Shown: positions 16,954-26,109, counted from the stretch's first letter. The stretch: DNA of 40,254 bases from Clostridia bacterium (GCA_900771345.1 CAAGNQ010000037.1:1-40254), one strand, 5' to 3'. Translations and numbers: made by a program. The notes: generated by a model not told the origin, from the sequence alone.

Positions 16954-18021
16954 TTAAATAAATTCAGTCGAAATCCTCTTCATTGCACTATATATTCCTT
17001 TAGCCATTTTGTAATGCCCCAAGGAGTTGGGGTGCACAAGGTCGGCATAGCATCTCTCTAGGTCTTTCCCATACAATGTCTTGCCCGACAAAAAGTAAAC
17101 CTTATCGTCGCCCATTCGCTTTGCTTTCCTATACGTGGCTTTTATGCACTGCAATCTCTTTTGGTTTTTCTCTGGACTCTTATCGTAATCCGGCCTTGTT
17201 ATGAACAGGATTGGAACGTTCGGGTTTGCCTTTCGATAATTTTCATACAGAGCATAGTGTGTTTTTTCCAAATGCTCTACGTTTGGCGCGTTATGGTCAT
17301 AATCGCAAACGAATAGACTGCAAGGTATATTCTTTAGATAATCCACCATTTCCTTTTCGGCAAGAGCGTTCCCACTGAAGCCTAAGTTTATAAAATCTAC
17401 GTCGTTCCAAGTAGATATTATCGACTCGTATGCGTCAACAGGAAGGTTTGCGCACGCGCCTTGCGTGATTGACGAGCCGTAATACAAAATCGGCAAAATA
17501 TCCTTATACTTACTACCTTGCTCAACTTTAGCGTTTTTATCCAGCGCTATCTCCACCGACGACACTGCGTTATACATTGGGAAATATAGTATATAATCCT
17601 TCATCTCCCCATACATTTCGCATGAGCCCGTATATACCAACTGGTCGTCATTCTCTGGAGATAATATTCCTATAATCTCCTCCCTCTTGCCGTGCTTTGC
17701 AACGAGGGTAAAACCACACCTGCCTGCAAGAGTCATTATCGAATGCTTTGATATCCTTGGGTATTTAACTGTTATCGTAAAAATTTTTGCGTCCGTTCTA
17801 AATCTTATTCTGCCTCCGGCAGTATTAGTTACAAGCGCACCCAATTTGTCGCTAATAGAATTTGCTAAATCCAAATCCATTCTAACGAATAGTTGCGCTT
17901 TTTCGTCGTAATACAATCCGTGCATTTCAAACGGTTTGCAGGGTATTTTATAAACCTTTTTTTCCTCTCCGTTATCAAAGGTTTTTACGGCAAAATTTTT
18001 ATCAATTTCTTCAATTCTCAT
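16954..18021 (-). CDS. Two-domain SGNH/GDSL-type esterase
   Basis: 355 aa, cytoplasmic (no signal peptide). Residues 1-170 form a beta-rich N-terminal domain of the kind that precedes SGNH hydrolase domains in some carbohydrate esterases. The catalytic domain then shows block I YGSSITQG (nucleophile Ser184), NLGFSGN (Gly217, Asn218), and the triad end DLVHPNSLGH (Asp327, His330). The probable reaction is removal of acyl groups such as acetyl from imported oligosaccharides. It is transcribed alone from promoter B, divergently from the AraC regulator, with a GGAGG site before the ATG. Base composition is a little richer in G+C than the neighbours. There is no terminator before promoter A, so readthrough into the next operon is possible. 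Confidence 0.87.
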   Translation of the reverse strand: MRIEEIDKNFAVKTFDNGEEKKVYKIPCKPFEMHGLYYDEKAQLFVRMDLDLANSISDKLGALVTNTAGGRIRFRTDAKIFTITVKYPRISKHSIMTLAGRCGFTLVAKHGKREEIIGILSPENDDQLVYTGSCEMYGEMKDYILYFPMYNAVSSVEIALDKNAKVEQGSKYKDILPILYYGSSITQGACANLPVDAYESIISTWNDVDFINLGFSGNALAEKEMVDYLKNIPCSLFVCDYDHNAPNVEHLEKTHYALYENYRKANPNVPILFITRPDYDKSPEKNQKRLQCIKATYRKAKRMGDDKVYFLSGKTLYGKDLERCYADLVHPNSLGHYKMAKGIYSAMKRISTEFI

Positions 18022-18049
18022 AATTTTACCTCCATAATATCCTATATAT

Positions 18050-18078
18050 ATTTTATCATTCTATATTATTTAATACAA
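18050..18078 (-). promoter_or_regulatory. Promoter B for the SGNH esterase
   Basis: Minus-strand -35 TTGTAT (18073-18078), 17-bp spacer, -10 TAAAAT (18050-18055), about 30 bases before the esterase start. Operator B lies 9 bp upstream of the -35. Confidence 0.8.
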
Positions 18079-18087
18079 TGTAATATT

Positions 18088-18112
18088 TTCCTATGTTTTT
18101 GTATTATTTTCC
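18088..18112 (-). promoter_or_regulatory. Operator B (TTCC-N17-TTCC) in the araC-esterase intergenic region
   Basis: TTCC at 18088-18091 and 18109-18112, 21 bases apart, with a GTTTTTGT core. It is the most diverged of the three copies (ATGAAA after the second TTCC instead of ACAAA). It lies 26 bp upstream of the -35 of the divergent araC-type gene, so it could also mediate autoregulation. Confidence 0.75.
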
Positions 18113-18138
18113 ATGAAATTAAAATATGATTATTGTTC

Positions 18139-18167
18139 TTGACATTTATTATATATTATGATAGACT
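18139..18167 (+). promoter_or_regulatory. Promoter of the PocR-AraC regulator
   Basis: -35 TTGACA (18139-18144), 17-bp spacer, -10 TAGACT (18162-18167), about 35 bases before the start codon. Confidence 0.75.
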
Positions 18168-18202
18168 TAATACAGATGAAAATTTGGATTTAGGAGGCAG
18201 TT

Positions 18203-19042
18203 ATGATAACAACTTATAATATCTCAGATATAGAAAATTTGTCTTTAAGTTTCTATAAAGCTACAGGTGTCAACCTGTATATTATGGACAATAATTTTAA
18301 TCCATTAAGCAATACTAACGCATCATATTCCCCTAAATTTTGCTCAATTATTGAGCAAACAAAAAGTGGGAGGGAAAATTGCGCTATGTGTGATGAACTC
18401 TTGCTTAAGGAGGCTAAACGCACGCTTAAGCCTGTTTCTCATATCTGCCACGCAGGGTTGCTTGATATTGCCGTTCCAATTATTCTTCAGGACAACCACG
18501 TTATTGGCTACATTATTCTTGGTCAGATAAGAAAATATGAACAGTTTGTTGTTAGTGAATCGCTTAAGCATTATGACCAAAAAACAATTTCTACACTAGA
18601 AAATCTATATAATATTATGCCGTTATTTGACGACGAACACATTAATAGCATCATTACCCTTTCAACCATGCTCGCAGAGTATCTACTCATGGGCAATATT
18701 ATTAAGCCAAAGCGTATTTCTTCTCTTGAAAAAATCATATATTTTATTGATGACCATTTGAAGGAAAATTTAAGCATTTCTGACATTGCTAATCAAACCT
18801 TTATTTCTAAAAGTTTGCTATACAACCTTTTTAGAACGCATTTTAACTGCACTGTTAAGGAATATATTAATAATAAGCGTATTATGAAGGCAAAGCACTT
18901 GCTTGCATTTTCTGATAATCGTATAGAATCCATTGCTTTTGAGGTCGGATTTACTGACCCTGTTTATTTTAGTAAATTATTTAAAAAGGAAACAGGGCTT
19001 TCCCCTCTTCAATACAAACATTCTCAAGAAACAAATAATTAA
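18203..19042 (+). CDS. AraC-family regulator with PocR ligand-sensing domain
   Basis: 279 aa. Residues about 5-165 form a PocR domain with its cysteine pattern (Cys47, Cys60, Cys63, Cys82) and the CHAGLLDIAVPI and GYIILGQ strands. This domain binds small hydrocarbon-type ligands in described members. The C-terminal 100 residues are an AraC double helix-turn-helix: SISDIANQTFISKSLLYNLF, then IESIAFEVGFTDPVYFSKLF ending in SPLQYK. AGGAGG precedes the ATG. It is the only DNA-binding regulator in the window and sits in the middle of the three TTCC-N17-TTCC operators, one of which is in its own upstream region. It is therefore the best candidate to control the locus, probably as an activator. Confidence 0.92.
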   Translation: MITTYNISDIENLSLSFYKATGVNLYIMDNNFNPLSNTNASYSPKFCSIIEQTKSGRENCAMCDELLLKEAKRTLKPVSHICHAGLLDIAVPIILQDNHVIGYIILGQIRKYEQFVVSESLKHYDQKTISTLENLYNIMPLFDDEHINSIITLSTMLAEYLLMGNIIKPKRISSLEKIIYFIDDHLKENLSISDIANQTFISKSLLYNLFRTHFNCTVKEYINNKRIMKAKHLLAFSDNRIESIAFEVGFTDPVYFSKLFKKETGLSPLQYKHSQETNN

Positions 19043-19060
19043 TTGAAAATATTTTTCACA

Positions 19061-19096
19061 AAAAAAAGTTGGAGCAAATATGCTCCAACTTTTTTT
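19061..19096. terminator. Bidirectional intrinsic terminator
   Basis: GTTGGAGCA / TGCTCCAAC stem with loop AATA, flanked by an A-run on one side and a T-run on the other, so it works for the plus-strand regulator and the minus-strand AEC transporter. Confidence 0.93.
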
Positions 19097-19115
19097 AATT
19101 AACTTAATATGCTTA

Positions 19116-20069
19116 TCACAATATGATATTTAATACTGCGTACAAAACGGGAATAGTTATTACTGAAAACAAAGTTGTTCCTAGCACGTAAATTACTGCC
19201 TTTTTGCTTTCTATCCCAAAATTATCTGCAAACGTTGGCGCAAGCCCTGCAACAGGCATTGAAAACGCCATAAACGCTGCAATTATCAACTCGTTACTTA
19301 TAGGCAATATTAGTTTTAAGACTATCAAAATAACAACGATTAACGTGGGAAATAGTATTAATCTTACAAACGAAATATAATAAAGAAGTTTTTCAGCAAA
19401 CAATGACTTAACGTCCATTTCTGCAAACTTCATTCCTATTATCATCATAGAAAGTGGAACTACTAAATTCTTTAGATGCTGACTATAAGTTGCAATCTGA
19501 GGCACGTATACACCAACATTTGTCAAATTCAATATCGCTCCAACCACAAACGCTATAAATACTGCGTTGGTCAATATGCCTTTGAATGATATATGTTTTT
19601 TATCGCACGAAATCGCATACGAGCCCATGATTATTACGATTTCATTCGTAATTATATTGCAAACTGCCGCTAGTGTAACTATCAATGGGTTGGTCGTAGA
19701 AAAAAGCGCTAAAACCAATGGAAGTCCGATTAACCCATTGTTTGGAAATACTAAAGAAAAACGTGTTATGCCTTTTTGCATTTTATCACGTTCAGGTCTT
19801 ACTAACGGTTTCGATAAAATAAACGTTCCTATCAAGCCTACTATAGTAATAAGGACGGCTATCAGCATCTGAATTATAATTTCACCATCAAAGTTCATGT
19901 CAAGCATGCTTGAAAATATCATGAATGGCAAACCCAAATATATTACTATCTTTGATAATATATTCGAGTCCTTTGCTGTTAATATTTTTGTTTTGACAAG
20001 TATGTACCCCGGCACAGCAAGAAGTATAAATATCAATACGTTCTTGAACATTATTAAAAGTTCGTCCAT
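19116..20069 (-). CDS. AEC (auxin efflux carrier)-family membrane transporter
   Basis: 317 aa from the ATG at 20069, five bases after a GGGG-type ribosome binding site; the longer frame to 20102 would overlap the end of the preceding gene. About ten hydrophobic segments arranged in two halves. The first half contains LVFPNNGLIGLPLVLALF and the second AAFMAFSMPVAGLAPTFADN, both typical of the PF03547 membrane transport family. Bacterial members carry small organic anions such as malate or malonate; the substrate here is unknown. It ends the GH2 / PIG-L / DUF4432 unit, just before a terminator. It may move a small acid produced by deacylation or catabolism, which is inference from context. Confidence 0.87.
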   Translation of the reverse strand: MDELLIMFKNVLIFILLAVPGYILVKTKILTAKDSNILSKIVIYLGLPFMIFSSMLDMNFDGEIIIQMLIAVLITIVGLIGTFILSKPLVRPERDKMQKGITRFSLVFPNNGLIGLPLVLALFSTTNPLIVTLAAVCNIITNEIVIIMGSYAISCDKKHISFKGILTNAVFIAFVVGAILNLTNVGVYVPQIATYSQHLKNLVVPLSMMIIGMKFAEMDVKSLFAEKLLYYISFVRLILFPTLIVVILIVLKLILPISNELIIAAFMAFSMPVAGLAPTFADNFGIESKKAVIYVLGTTLFSVITIPVLYAVLNIIL

Positions 20070-20088
20070 TTTTTCCCCATTTAATCCT

Positions 20089-21003
20089 TTATACTTCCTC
20101 AACCCTTATTTTAACGGTAAAATTAACCTTTTCGCCTGCGTTTAATTTACTATACTTAAGGTCCTCGCCTAAAATTGAGGTTGAAGGCTCAAGCCCTAGG
20201 GCGTAATCGTAACTAGCCAAACTATTCCATTGGATAAGATATGGCAAAGTATCTTTAGAATAAGATAGCAAAAACTTTTTGCCTATTTTTTTGTTTATAA
20301 CAGTGATTTCATCACCGAGATTTTCTAGCGCGTAACAACTTTCTTCTTCGTTATCTATTGGCTCAAGAAAAGTCGCTCTTCTATCTATCCATTCTTCAGC
20401 GTGTTTACTACGTGGAAGAATTTTGCCAAAGTCACCCTTTATCTCTACGCCACTATCCAGCATTGGATAACCTAAATTTATATGGTACAGCAAACAATAA
20501 TCTTCATCTTTTGTGCCACGATTATTCAGTTCGTCTTTCATTTCAAAATATCCGTTATCGCCTTTATACAAGGTAACAGTTCTTTTCATTACTAGATATG
20601 GACCAAAAAGTGATGAATACTGCATTTCTGCAACAATCTGAAGATATTCCTCACAAATGTTTGTTTGAAGAATTTTTGCTGGCGTAGAATGGTAACTTCC
20701 GTGAAGTTCATACCCCTCTTGCCTACCCATACTATCCAAACCACAGGTATATAGCATTCCACCTTCAAATCGGTTTAAAAATGGAATTTCTCTAGTAGTA
20801 AAACCGTTTTTTGACACAAAACTAATGTTTGTCCCTTTATGCCACAACTGCATAACGTCCAAACCTTTACTTTCGTTCAACAATAGTCGAATACAACCAT
20901 TATCTAGTTCTATAACTTTGAGGCCACTTTCATTACCTTCTGATAAAACGTAACGACGAATATATCCGTCTTGCAAAAAATTGCATATTTTTTTATTATT
21001 CAT
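20089..21003 (-). CDS. DUF4432 aldose-1-epimerase-like protein
   Basis: 304 aa starting at the second of two close ATGs (21003 rather than 21009), because the GGGA ribosome binding site overlaps the first. All-beta protein of the galactose-mutarotase superfamily. NESKGLDVMQLWHKG, GGMLYTCGLDSMG and the histidine-containing ELHGSYHSTPAKI segment match the DUF4432 pattern. The likely role is anomer interconversion or binding of a sugar released by the GH2 enzyme. No experimentally known member comes to mind to fix the substrate. It is 10 bases downstream of the PIG-L gene and 19 bases upstream of the transporter start, so it belongs to one operon. Confidence 0.85.
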   Translation of the reverse strand: MNNKKICNFLQDGYIRRYVLSEGNESGLKVIELDNGCIRLLLNESKGLDVMQLWHKGTNISFVSKNGFTTREIPFLNRFEGGMLYTCGLDSMGRQEGYELHGSYHSTPAKILQTNICEEYLQIVAEMQYSSLFGPYLVMKRTVTLYKGDNGYFEMKDELNNRGTKDEDYCLLYHINLGYPMLDSGVEIKGDFGKILPRSKHAEEWIDRRATFLEPIDNEEESCYALENLGDEITVINKKIGKKFLLSYSKDTLPYLIQWNSLASYDYALGLEPSTSILGEDLKYSKLNAGEKVNFTVKIRVEEV

Positions 21004-21018
21004 AATCATCCCAAACTA

Positions 21019-21882
21019 TTAAAATGGTATTAGTTCATCATCATACGGTGCACCATATTCGCACATACCGAACACTTCTGCAAATAAAATCTTTTCGCCT
21101 TCTTTCCCGTATCTTTCGATAAGTTTATCTCTATGCATAATTGCAGGTTTTGCCTCACGATATTCAGATTGCTTTCCAATCAAATTAGATGATAAGGTCT
21201 TCATATCAACAGGCGTTCCGTCACGTGGAACTCTTGGTTCGTGCAACCATTCTAGTCTTTCTTTTTCACCTTCAGGAACAGTATGCAAAGTACCTTTTGA
21301 ATATGGTAGCCATTCATATAATTGTGAAACGTGCTTAGATAACATCTCAAACTTCGCATCAATAACGTCGTCAATTTTTACGGCAACGCTCGCCTTGAAT
21401 GGTGGTTCTTGGAAATGGTCGTAAAAATACATAATGGTTGGCGTATGGTCCATTGCAGGTACATCAGGTAAATAGTGAGGAACTATCAATAAATATGAAG
21501 CATCCTGAACTAATAATGATGCATTACGGTGGTCAGCGTGATAATCGTTAGGTCTACTGCAGAAAATTATATCTGGATTAAACTTTCTAATCTCACGAAC
21601 AAGTCTTTCACGAGTCTTTAAATCGGCATACAATTCGCAGTCAGGCGAATCTTCCCACACGTCATATTCTATTCCTGCATATTTTGCAACGTTTAGCGTT
21701 TCCTGCCTTCTTCTTTTAGCAGTTTCTTCCGGAGTCATTTCATGATGGCCATAACACCCGTTTACCATTGCCAAAAACTTAACCTTATGACCTGCTTTTG
21801 CATATTTTAATGCAAGTCCTCCACAGCGAAAATCGCAATCATCTGGATGCGCGCCTATCATCATTGCTCTAATTTGTTTCAT
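21019..21882 (-). CDS. PIG-L family deacetylase
   Basis: 287 aa, cytoplasmic. Zinc-binding AHPDDCD motif at residues 11-17 and a second metal/catalytic segment RPNDYHADHRNAS near 115-125, both standard for LmbE/PIG-L enzymes that remove N-acetyl or other N-acyl groups from amino sugars or related compounds. TAGGAGG precedes the start. It follows the GH2 gene after 72 bases without a terminator and precedes the DUF4432 gene. With the SGNH esterase this gives the locus both an O-deacylase and an N-deacylase candidate, suggesting an acylated glycan. The true substrate cannot be read from sequence. Confidence 0.9.
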   Translation of the reverse strand: MKQIRAMMIGAHPDDCDFRCGGLALKYAKAGHKVKFLAMVNGCYGHHEMTPEETAKRRRQETLNVAKYAGIEYDVWEDSPDCELYADLKTRERLVREIRKFNPDIIFCSRPNDYHADHRNASLLVQDASYLLIVPHYLPDVPAMDHTPTIMYFYDHFQEPPFKASVAVKIDDVIDAKFEMLSKHVSQLYEWLPYSKGTLHTVPEGEKERLEWLHEPRVPRDGTPVDMKTLSSNLIGKQSEYREAKPAIMHRDKLIERYGKEGEKILFAEVFGMCEYGAPYDDELIPF

Positions 21883-21954
21883 AAATCCTCCTAAATGTTA
21901 ATTTTTGTTGTAGTTTTAATTATTAAATTTGTTTTAATATATCACTCTAGTATT

Positions 21955-24900
21955 TTATTTTTCTAGTAAATTCACTAAAAATTTGTCAAGAACAGGATTA
22001 TATCCTACGCAATCTCTTATGCATGATAAAGTAGACAAGATTATGCTACCCTTCCCATATTTCTTTTCTGCAACTATCATTTTATGCTTTTTGTGCAGTG
22101 CATATTTTGGGTCGGAACAGTCTTCAAACGTATAAAGAATTTCATCGCTATCTTTCCAATCAAACTTAAACCAAGCAGTTAAGTCTTGATAATCCTTTTC
22201 AGCATTATAGAAATTCATGAAATCCATGTCGTCAAATTCTTTAGTGTATTTACTGGTCGAACTTCTTGCAATAAAATTATTTGCCCTTACTTCTTCCTCT
22301 AAAGAATTCATTCTAAAGATAATATCTTCACCAAGTACGTTCAATGGCTTATCCATCATCACTATTAACTTCCCACCGTTATATGCAAAATCTTCTAGAC
22401 TTGTCTGGTGTGACATAAAATAGTCGCGTGTTGATATAATTAGGTTTTGGTCTTGTTTCCCATCGCAAATTTTGTTTATATTTTCTAAACCCTCACCATA
22501 TAAAATCGGTGTTCTATTTGCCTTCTTAATAGGCTGTTTAATCGAATACAAAACGCTATCGTAGGTGCCGTTATTGTCTTCTGCCCTAATTTCTATTTGG
22601 CCAACAAAATCGGTAGGTATATCATATTCTACGCTACCTAAATAGGTTTGTATCGCTCCCTCGCCAATACCTGCTATTTTATAAGCCTTTTCTTTCTTGC
22701 CGTTAAGCAAAAGATTTAATTTAACTTCAACTTCCTGCGCTTTCGGGGTATCGTTAAGAATGAATAAGTCAGTCTTAATCTTCTCCCCACTATACACAAC
22801 GTATCTATCACGTCTTAAACTTATTCTAAGTGGTATAAGAGCCTCTTTATAAGCATAATAAGCAGGCTTAGGCATCCTGTCAACATCTACTAGAACCTTT
22901 GTCCAACCACAAGGCCAACAATCTATCAAAAGGTGAATGGCCGTGCTTTGAACCATATCTGCTCTTCTACGAAGAATATGAGTCAAATCTTTTGTTGCAA
23001 ATGTTTGATGCTTACGGCTTTCCTCTATCCAGCCTTTCGCATTCTCCTGTTCCAAGAAGAAGTCACCGTGTAGTGCATAGCATTGTGCTTTTGCAATCTT
23101 TTTAGGTGACCAAGGCTCGGTTTCCGTTTTCGGCAACCATTCCTTTGGACAGTATTTGTTTAATAATTCCCACCTATCTAATCCGTCACAACCGTACTCA
23201 CCACAACTCGTCATCCAATCAGGTTTTATCGGTGGGAGATAGCCTTTATTTAACTTTCCACTTGGTAATGCGTGCGACACATACCAATAAGTATAACAAT
23301 GGAAATCAGTAACACCGTAACTGTATGGCAACGGAGCGTAGTCGCCCTCGTTATACTTAATTACCCTGTCTGGATTGAGAATTTCAATAACCTCTTTCCC
23401 AGCGTTAAAGAACTTCTCTATTTCAGGACGGGATAAGCAATATTGTTCGTTACCCCAGCAAGTTTTATCAATCGTTTCATTACAGAAGGTATCCAAAACA
23501 CAACAAGGATGATTTCTAACAAGCCTCTCCATTTCGTCAACTTGTTTTAATGCCTCGCCAACCTTATTTGGCTTTAAATAAGAAAACAATGGAAAGTCTG
23601 TTTGACACATCATACCCGTCATATCAAAATAATCGTATATTTTCTTAAATACTGGGCGTTGTGTCATTCTAAAAAAATTCATATTGCAAACTTTTGCAAT
23701 CATTATATCGTCAAGCAACTGCTCGTCGTTATTCTCCATAACGGCTCTAGGCAAGTGCCCCATTTCGTTTGCACCACGAAGAACTACTCTTTCATTGTTG
23801 AGATAAAATTTTCCTTTTGGCTGGCTATTTTCGTCCATATGGAATTTACGCATACCAAAATGCGTTTGCACCTCGTCAAGTTTAATTCCATTTTCATCAA
23901 AAATGCCTATAGTAATATCATATAAATAGGGCGAATCAGGTGTCCAAAGTTTGAAGTTTGAAAGACTAAACGAGTCTGTAATATAATTAGTGTTTACAGA
24001 CAGTTTCGACGTCTCTTTTTCAAAATTTTCTACAACAATTTCCTTAAAGTTTCTTCCCTCAATTCTATACTTAATACTAAATTTTGGGCAATCTAAACGA
24101 TAGTTATAAATAGTTGTGTAAACAGTAATCTTCCCATCGTCAATATTCGGTCTAACGAAGACGTCTGAAATTCGGCTTGTCCCTATCGTAACAAACTCAA
24201 CTTTTCCAATTATTCCTGCTCCTGCTGGGCAATGGTGCCAACCTTCATAAGGCTCGTCATAGCCAAGACTAGTTTCAGCATAAATCTTATCGCCAAAACT
24301 ACGCATCCCGTTAACTGGAAATCCTGTCGTAGTGATATCGTTTTTTACAACGATTAAAAGAGTGTTCTTTCCTTGATGAATATAATCACTAATATTCACG
24401 GTAAACGGAGCAAAAAAACCTTCGTGTTGACCTGCAAGCCTACCGTTTACGTATACTTCAGCAATATAGTCTACTGCCTCAAAATCAAGAAGATAGGTTT
24501 TATTATCTTCAATTTTATCTATATTCAGTTCGGTGCGATAAAAAGCGTTCCAGCGACCCTTAGGTCCAACGTAATGAGGCAATTTAATATTCTCGAAATC
24601 ACCCTCTCCGTTTAATACTCTTAAAAAATTCTTTTTATCTTCATCCGTTTCCTTTCTGTAAGAAAAATCTTTCAGTTCTTCGCGAACGATAGGCGACGAA
24701 ACACCCTGTGAATATTTTTCAAAAAAAGGAAGATATTTTTTCTTTAACTGGTCTTTTTCATACAAAAATTCTGCATATGCTTTATCCTCGTCAAAAACAC
24801 GACTATCAACATCGCAATCTGATTCTTGTATAACTTTGTAATCATACTGAAGTGGAGGAATTTCAGCCATTCTTTTAACCTCGCCGTTTTCCTTCTTTCC

Positions 24901-24966
24901 TCCTGCTGCTATTGCAATAAATCTATCCTCTTCTACTTTTATTTCCTGAGAAATTTTTTCTTCCAT
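21955..24966 (-). CDS. Glycoside hydrolase family 2 protein
   Basis: 1003 aa with no signal peptide, so it probably acts on imported oligosaccharides. About 120 N-terminal residues precede the GH2 sugar-binding jelly roll (VDYIAEVYVNGRLAGQHEGF near 165-185). An Ig-like domain and the catalytic barrel follow (GKFYLNNERVVLRGANEMGH near 390). The acid/base Glu sits in FCNETID (near 496) and the probable nucleophile Glu in SCGEYG (near 590). Beta-sandwich and other C-terminal domains follow. The family includes beta-galactosidases, beta-glucuronidases, beta-mannosidases and glucosaminidases. The adjacent uronate genes favour glucuronidase only weakly. AAGGAG precedes the ATG. It is the first gene after promoter C, so it belongs to the same predicted regulon as the exoprotein operon and the esterase. 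Confidence 0.88.
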   Translation of the reverse strand: MEEKISQEIKVEEDRFIAIAAGGKKENGEVKRMAEIPPLQYDYKVIQESDCDVDSRVFDEDKAYAEFLYEKDQLKKKYLPFFEKYSQGVSSPIVREELKDFSYRKETDEDKKNFLRVLNGEGDFENIKLPHYVGPKGRWNAFYRTELNIDKIEDNKTYLLDFEAVDYIAEVYVNGRLAGQHEGFFAPFTVNISDYIHQGKNTLLIVVKNDITTTGFPVNGMRSFGDKIYAETSLGYDEPYEGWHHCPAGAGIIGKVEFVTIGTSRISDVFVRPNIDDGKITVYTTIYNYRLDCPKFSIKYRIEGRNFKEIVVENFEKETSKLSVNTNYITDSFSLSNFKLWTPDSPYLYDITIGIFDENGIKLDEVQTHFGMRKFHMDENSQPKGKFYLNNERVVLRGANEMGHLPRAVMENNDEQLLDDIMIAKVCNMNFFRMTQRPVFKKIYDYFDMTGMMCQTDFPLFSYLKPNKVGEALKQVDEMERLVRNHPCCVLDTFCNETIDKTCWGNEQYCLSRPEIEKFFNAGKEVIEILNPDRVIKYNEGDYAPLPYSYGVTDFHCYTYWYVSHALPSGKLNKGYLPPIKPDWMTSCGEYGCDGLDRWELLNKYCPKEWLPKTETEPWSPKKIAKAQCYALHGDFFLEQENAKGWIEESRKHQTFATKDLTHILRRRADMVQSTAIHLLIDCWPCGWTKVLVDVDRMPKPAYYAYKEALIPLRISLRRDRYVVYSGEKIKTDLFILNDTPKAQEVEVKLNLLLNGKKEKAYKIAGIGEGAIQTYLGSVEYDIPTDFVGQIEIRAEDNNGTYDSVLYSIKQPIKKANRTPILYGEGLENINKICDGKQDQNLIISTRDYFMSHQTSLEDFAYNGGKLIVMMDKPLNVLGEDIIFRMNSLEEEVRANNFIARSSTSKYTKEFDDMDFMNFYNAEKDYQDLTAWFKFDWKDSDEILYTFEDCSDPKYALHKKHKMIVAEKKYGKGSIILSTLSCIRDCVGYNPVLDKFLVNLLEK

Positions 24967-25047
24967 TTTACACTCCTTGTTACGATAGAAAAAACACTTT
25001 AATAATCACTAGAATTACTAATATATAATAATATATTCTCTCATTAT

Positions 25048-25076
25048 ATTCTATCATTATTTTTGCTACATAACAA
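25048..25076 (-). promoter_or_regulatory. Promoter C for the GH2 operon
   Basis: Minus-strand -35 TTGTTA (25071-25076), 17-bp spacer, -10 TAGAAT (25048-25053), with a leader of about 75 bases. Operator C lies 9 bp upstream of the -35. Confidence 0.8.
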
Positions 25077-25085
25077 TAGACTTTC

Positions 25086-25110
25086 TTCCATTTTTTTTGT
25101 CCTATATTCC
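25086..25110 (-). promoter_or_regulatory. Operator C (TTCC-N17-TTCC)
   Basis: TTCC at 25086-25089 and 25107-25110, 21 bases apart, TTTTTTTTGT core, ACAAAT after the second TTCC. From the core through the second TTCC to the following A-run it is nearly identical to operator A 8 kb away. Confidence 0.8.
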
Positions 25111-25161
25111 ACAAATAAAAAATTCTGAATAAATTTAATATAAGAGTTTTGTTATTTGCGC

Positions 25162-25983
25162 TTATAAGCTTGTGATTTTATCTATAATTTCGTTTAACTG
25201 TTCACCATAAAAATCCTCAATTTTTCCTTGGTCGGAAAGTTTAGCAAAATCAGGATTTATAGGTAATTTTGCAATAGTTTTAATATCGTATTCCTTGGCT
25301 ATCTCATCAATATGGCTTTCACCGAAAACGTTAATCTTCGTTTTACAATCAGGGCACTCTAAATAAGACATATTCTCAACTATTCCCAGCACAGGAACGT
25401 TCATAAGTGACGCCATTTTTACTGCCTTTTCAACTATCATTGAAACTAGTTCTTGAGGTGAAGTAACCACAACTATTCCATCAAGAGGTAGCGATTGAAA
25501 AACAGTAAGAGGAACGTCACCAGTTCCTGGTGGCATATCTACGAACATATAGTCAACTTCTCCCCACACTACGTCCGTCCAAAACTGTTTTACTGCACCA
25601 GCTATAACAGGACCACGCCACACAACAGGGTCTGTGTCAGACGCTAAAAGCAAATTTATTGACATCATTTTAATTCCTTTTTTTGATATTACAGGCTCTA
25701 AAAATTTATCGTCAATAGCAGTTGCCCTATCAGTTATTCCAAAAACTTTTGGAATTGAAGGTCCTGTAATATCTGCGTCTAATATTGCAGTAGAAAAGCC
25801 CTTCCTATTAGACAAAACAGCGAGAATAGATGAGACAAACGACTTACCTACCCCACCTTTGCCACTTACAATTCCTATTACTTTTTTAACGTTGCTTCTC
25901 TCATTTTGTTTTTCTATAAAGCTCTTTTTTTCCGAACAGTCCTTGCTTGAACAACTAGAACAATCGTGCGTACATTCACTCAT
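25162..25983 (-). CDS. Mrp/NBP35-type P-loop ATPase, Fe-S carrier
   Basis: 273 aa. The deviant Walker A motif GKGGVGKS at residues 41-48 defines the Mrp/MinD group, with DADITGPS and VDMPPGTGDV segments following. An N-terminal cysteine cluster (CTHDCSSCSSKDC) and a later CPDC pair (about residue 213) can bind an iron-sulphur cluster, as in ApbC/NBP35 proteins that deliver clusters to apoproteins. It is a single-gene unit with its own promoter (26022-26050), divergent from the pyrophosphatase gene. It is housekeeping in character and probably unrelated to the glycan locus. Start fixed by a GGAGTGAGG site. Confidence 0.92.
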   Translation of the reverse strand: MSECTHDCSSCSSKDCSEKKSFIEKQNERSNVKKVIGIVSGKGGVGKSFVSSILAVLSNRKGFSTAILDADITGPSIPKVFGITDRATAIDDKFLEPVISKKGIKMMSINLLLASDTDPVVWRGPVIAGAVKQFWTDVVWGEVDYMFVDMPPGTGDVPLTVFQSLPLDGIVVVTSPQELVSMIVEKAVKMASLMNVPVLGIVENMSYLECPDCKTKINVFGESHIDEIAKEYDIKTIAKLPINPDFAKLSDQGKIEDFYGEQLNEIIDKITSL

Positions 25984-26021
25984 AACCTCACTCCTTGTTG
26001 ATTTAACGCTTTTTTAGGTTA

Positions 26022-26050
26022 ATTATAACAAATTTAATTTAAAAGCGCAA
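26022..26050 (-). promoter_or_regulatory. Promoter of the Mrp-type ATPase gene
   Basis: Minus-strand -35 TTGCGC (26045-26050), 17-bp spacer, -10 TATAAT (26022-26027). Confidence 0.75.
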
Positions 26051-26109
26051 ATTATGTATGTCCTCTTTATAAAAAAATATTAATATTTATGGATTTTTTA
26101 AAAAAAGAC

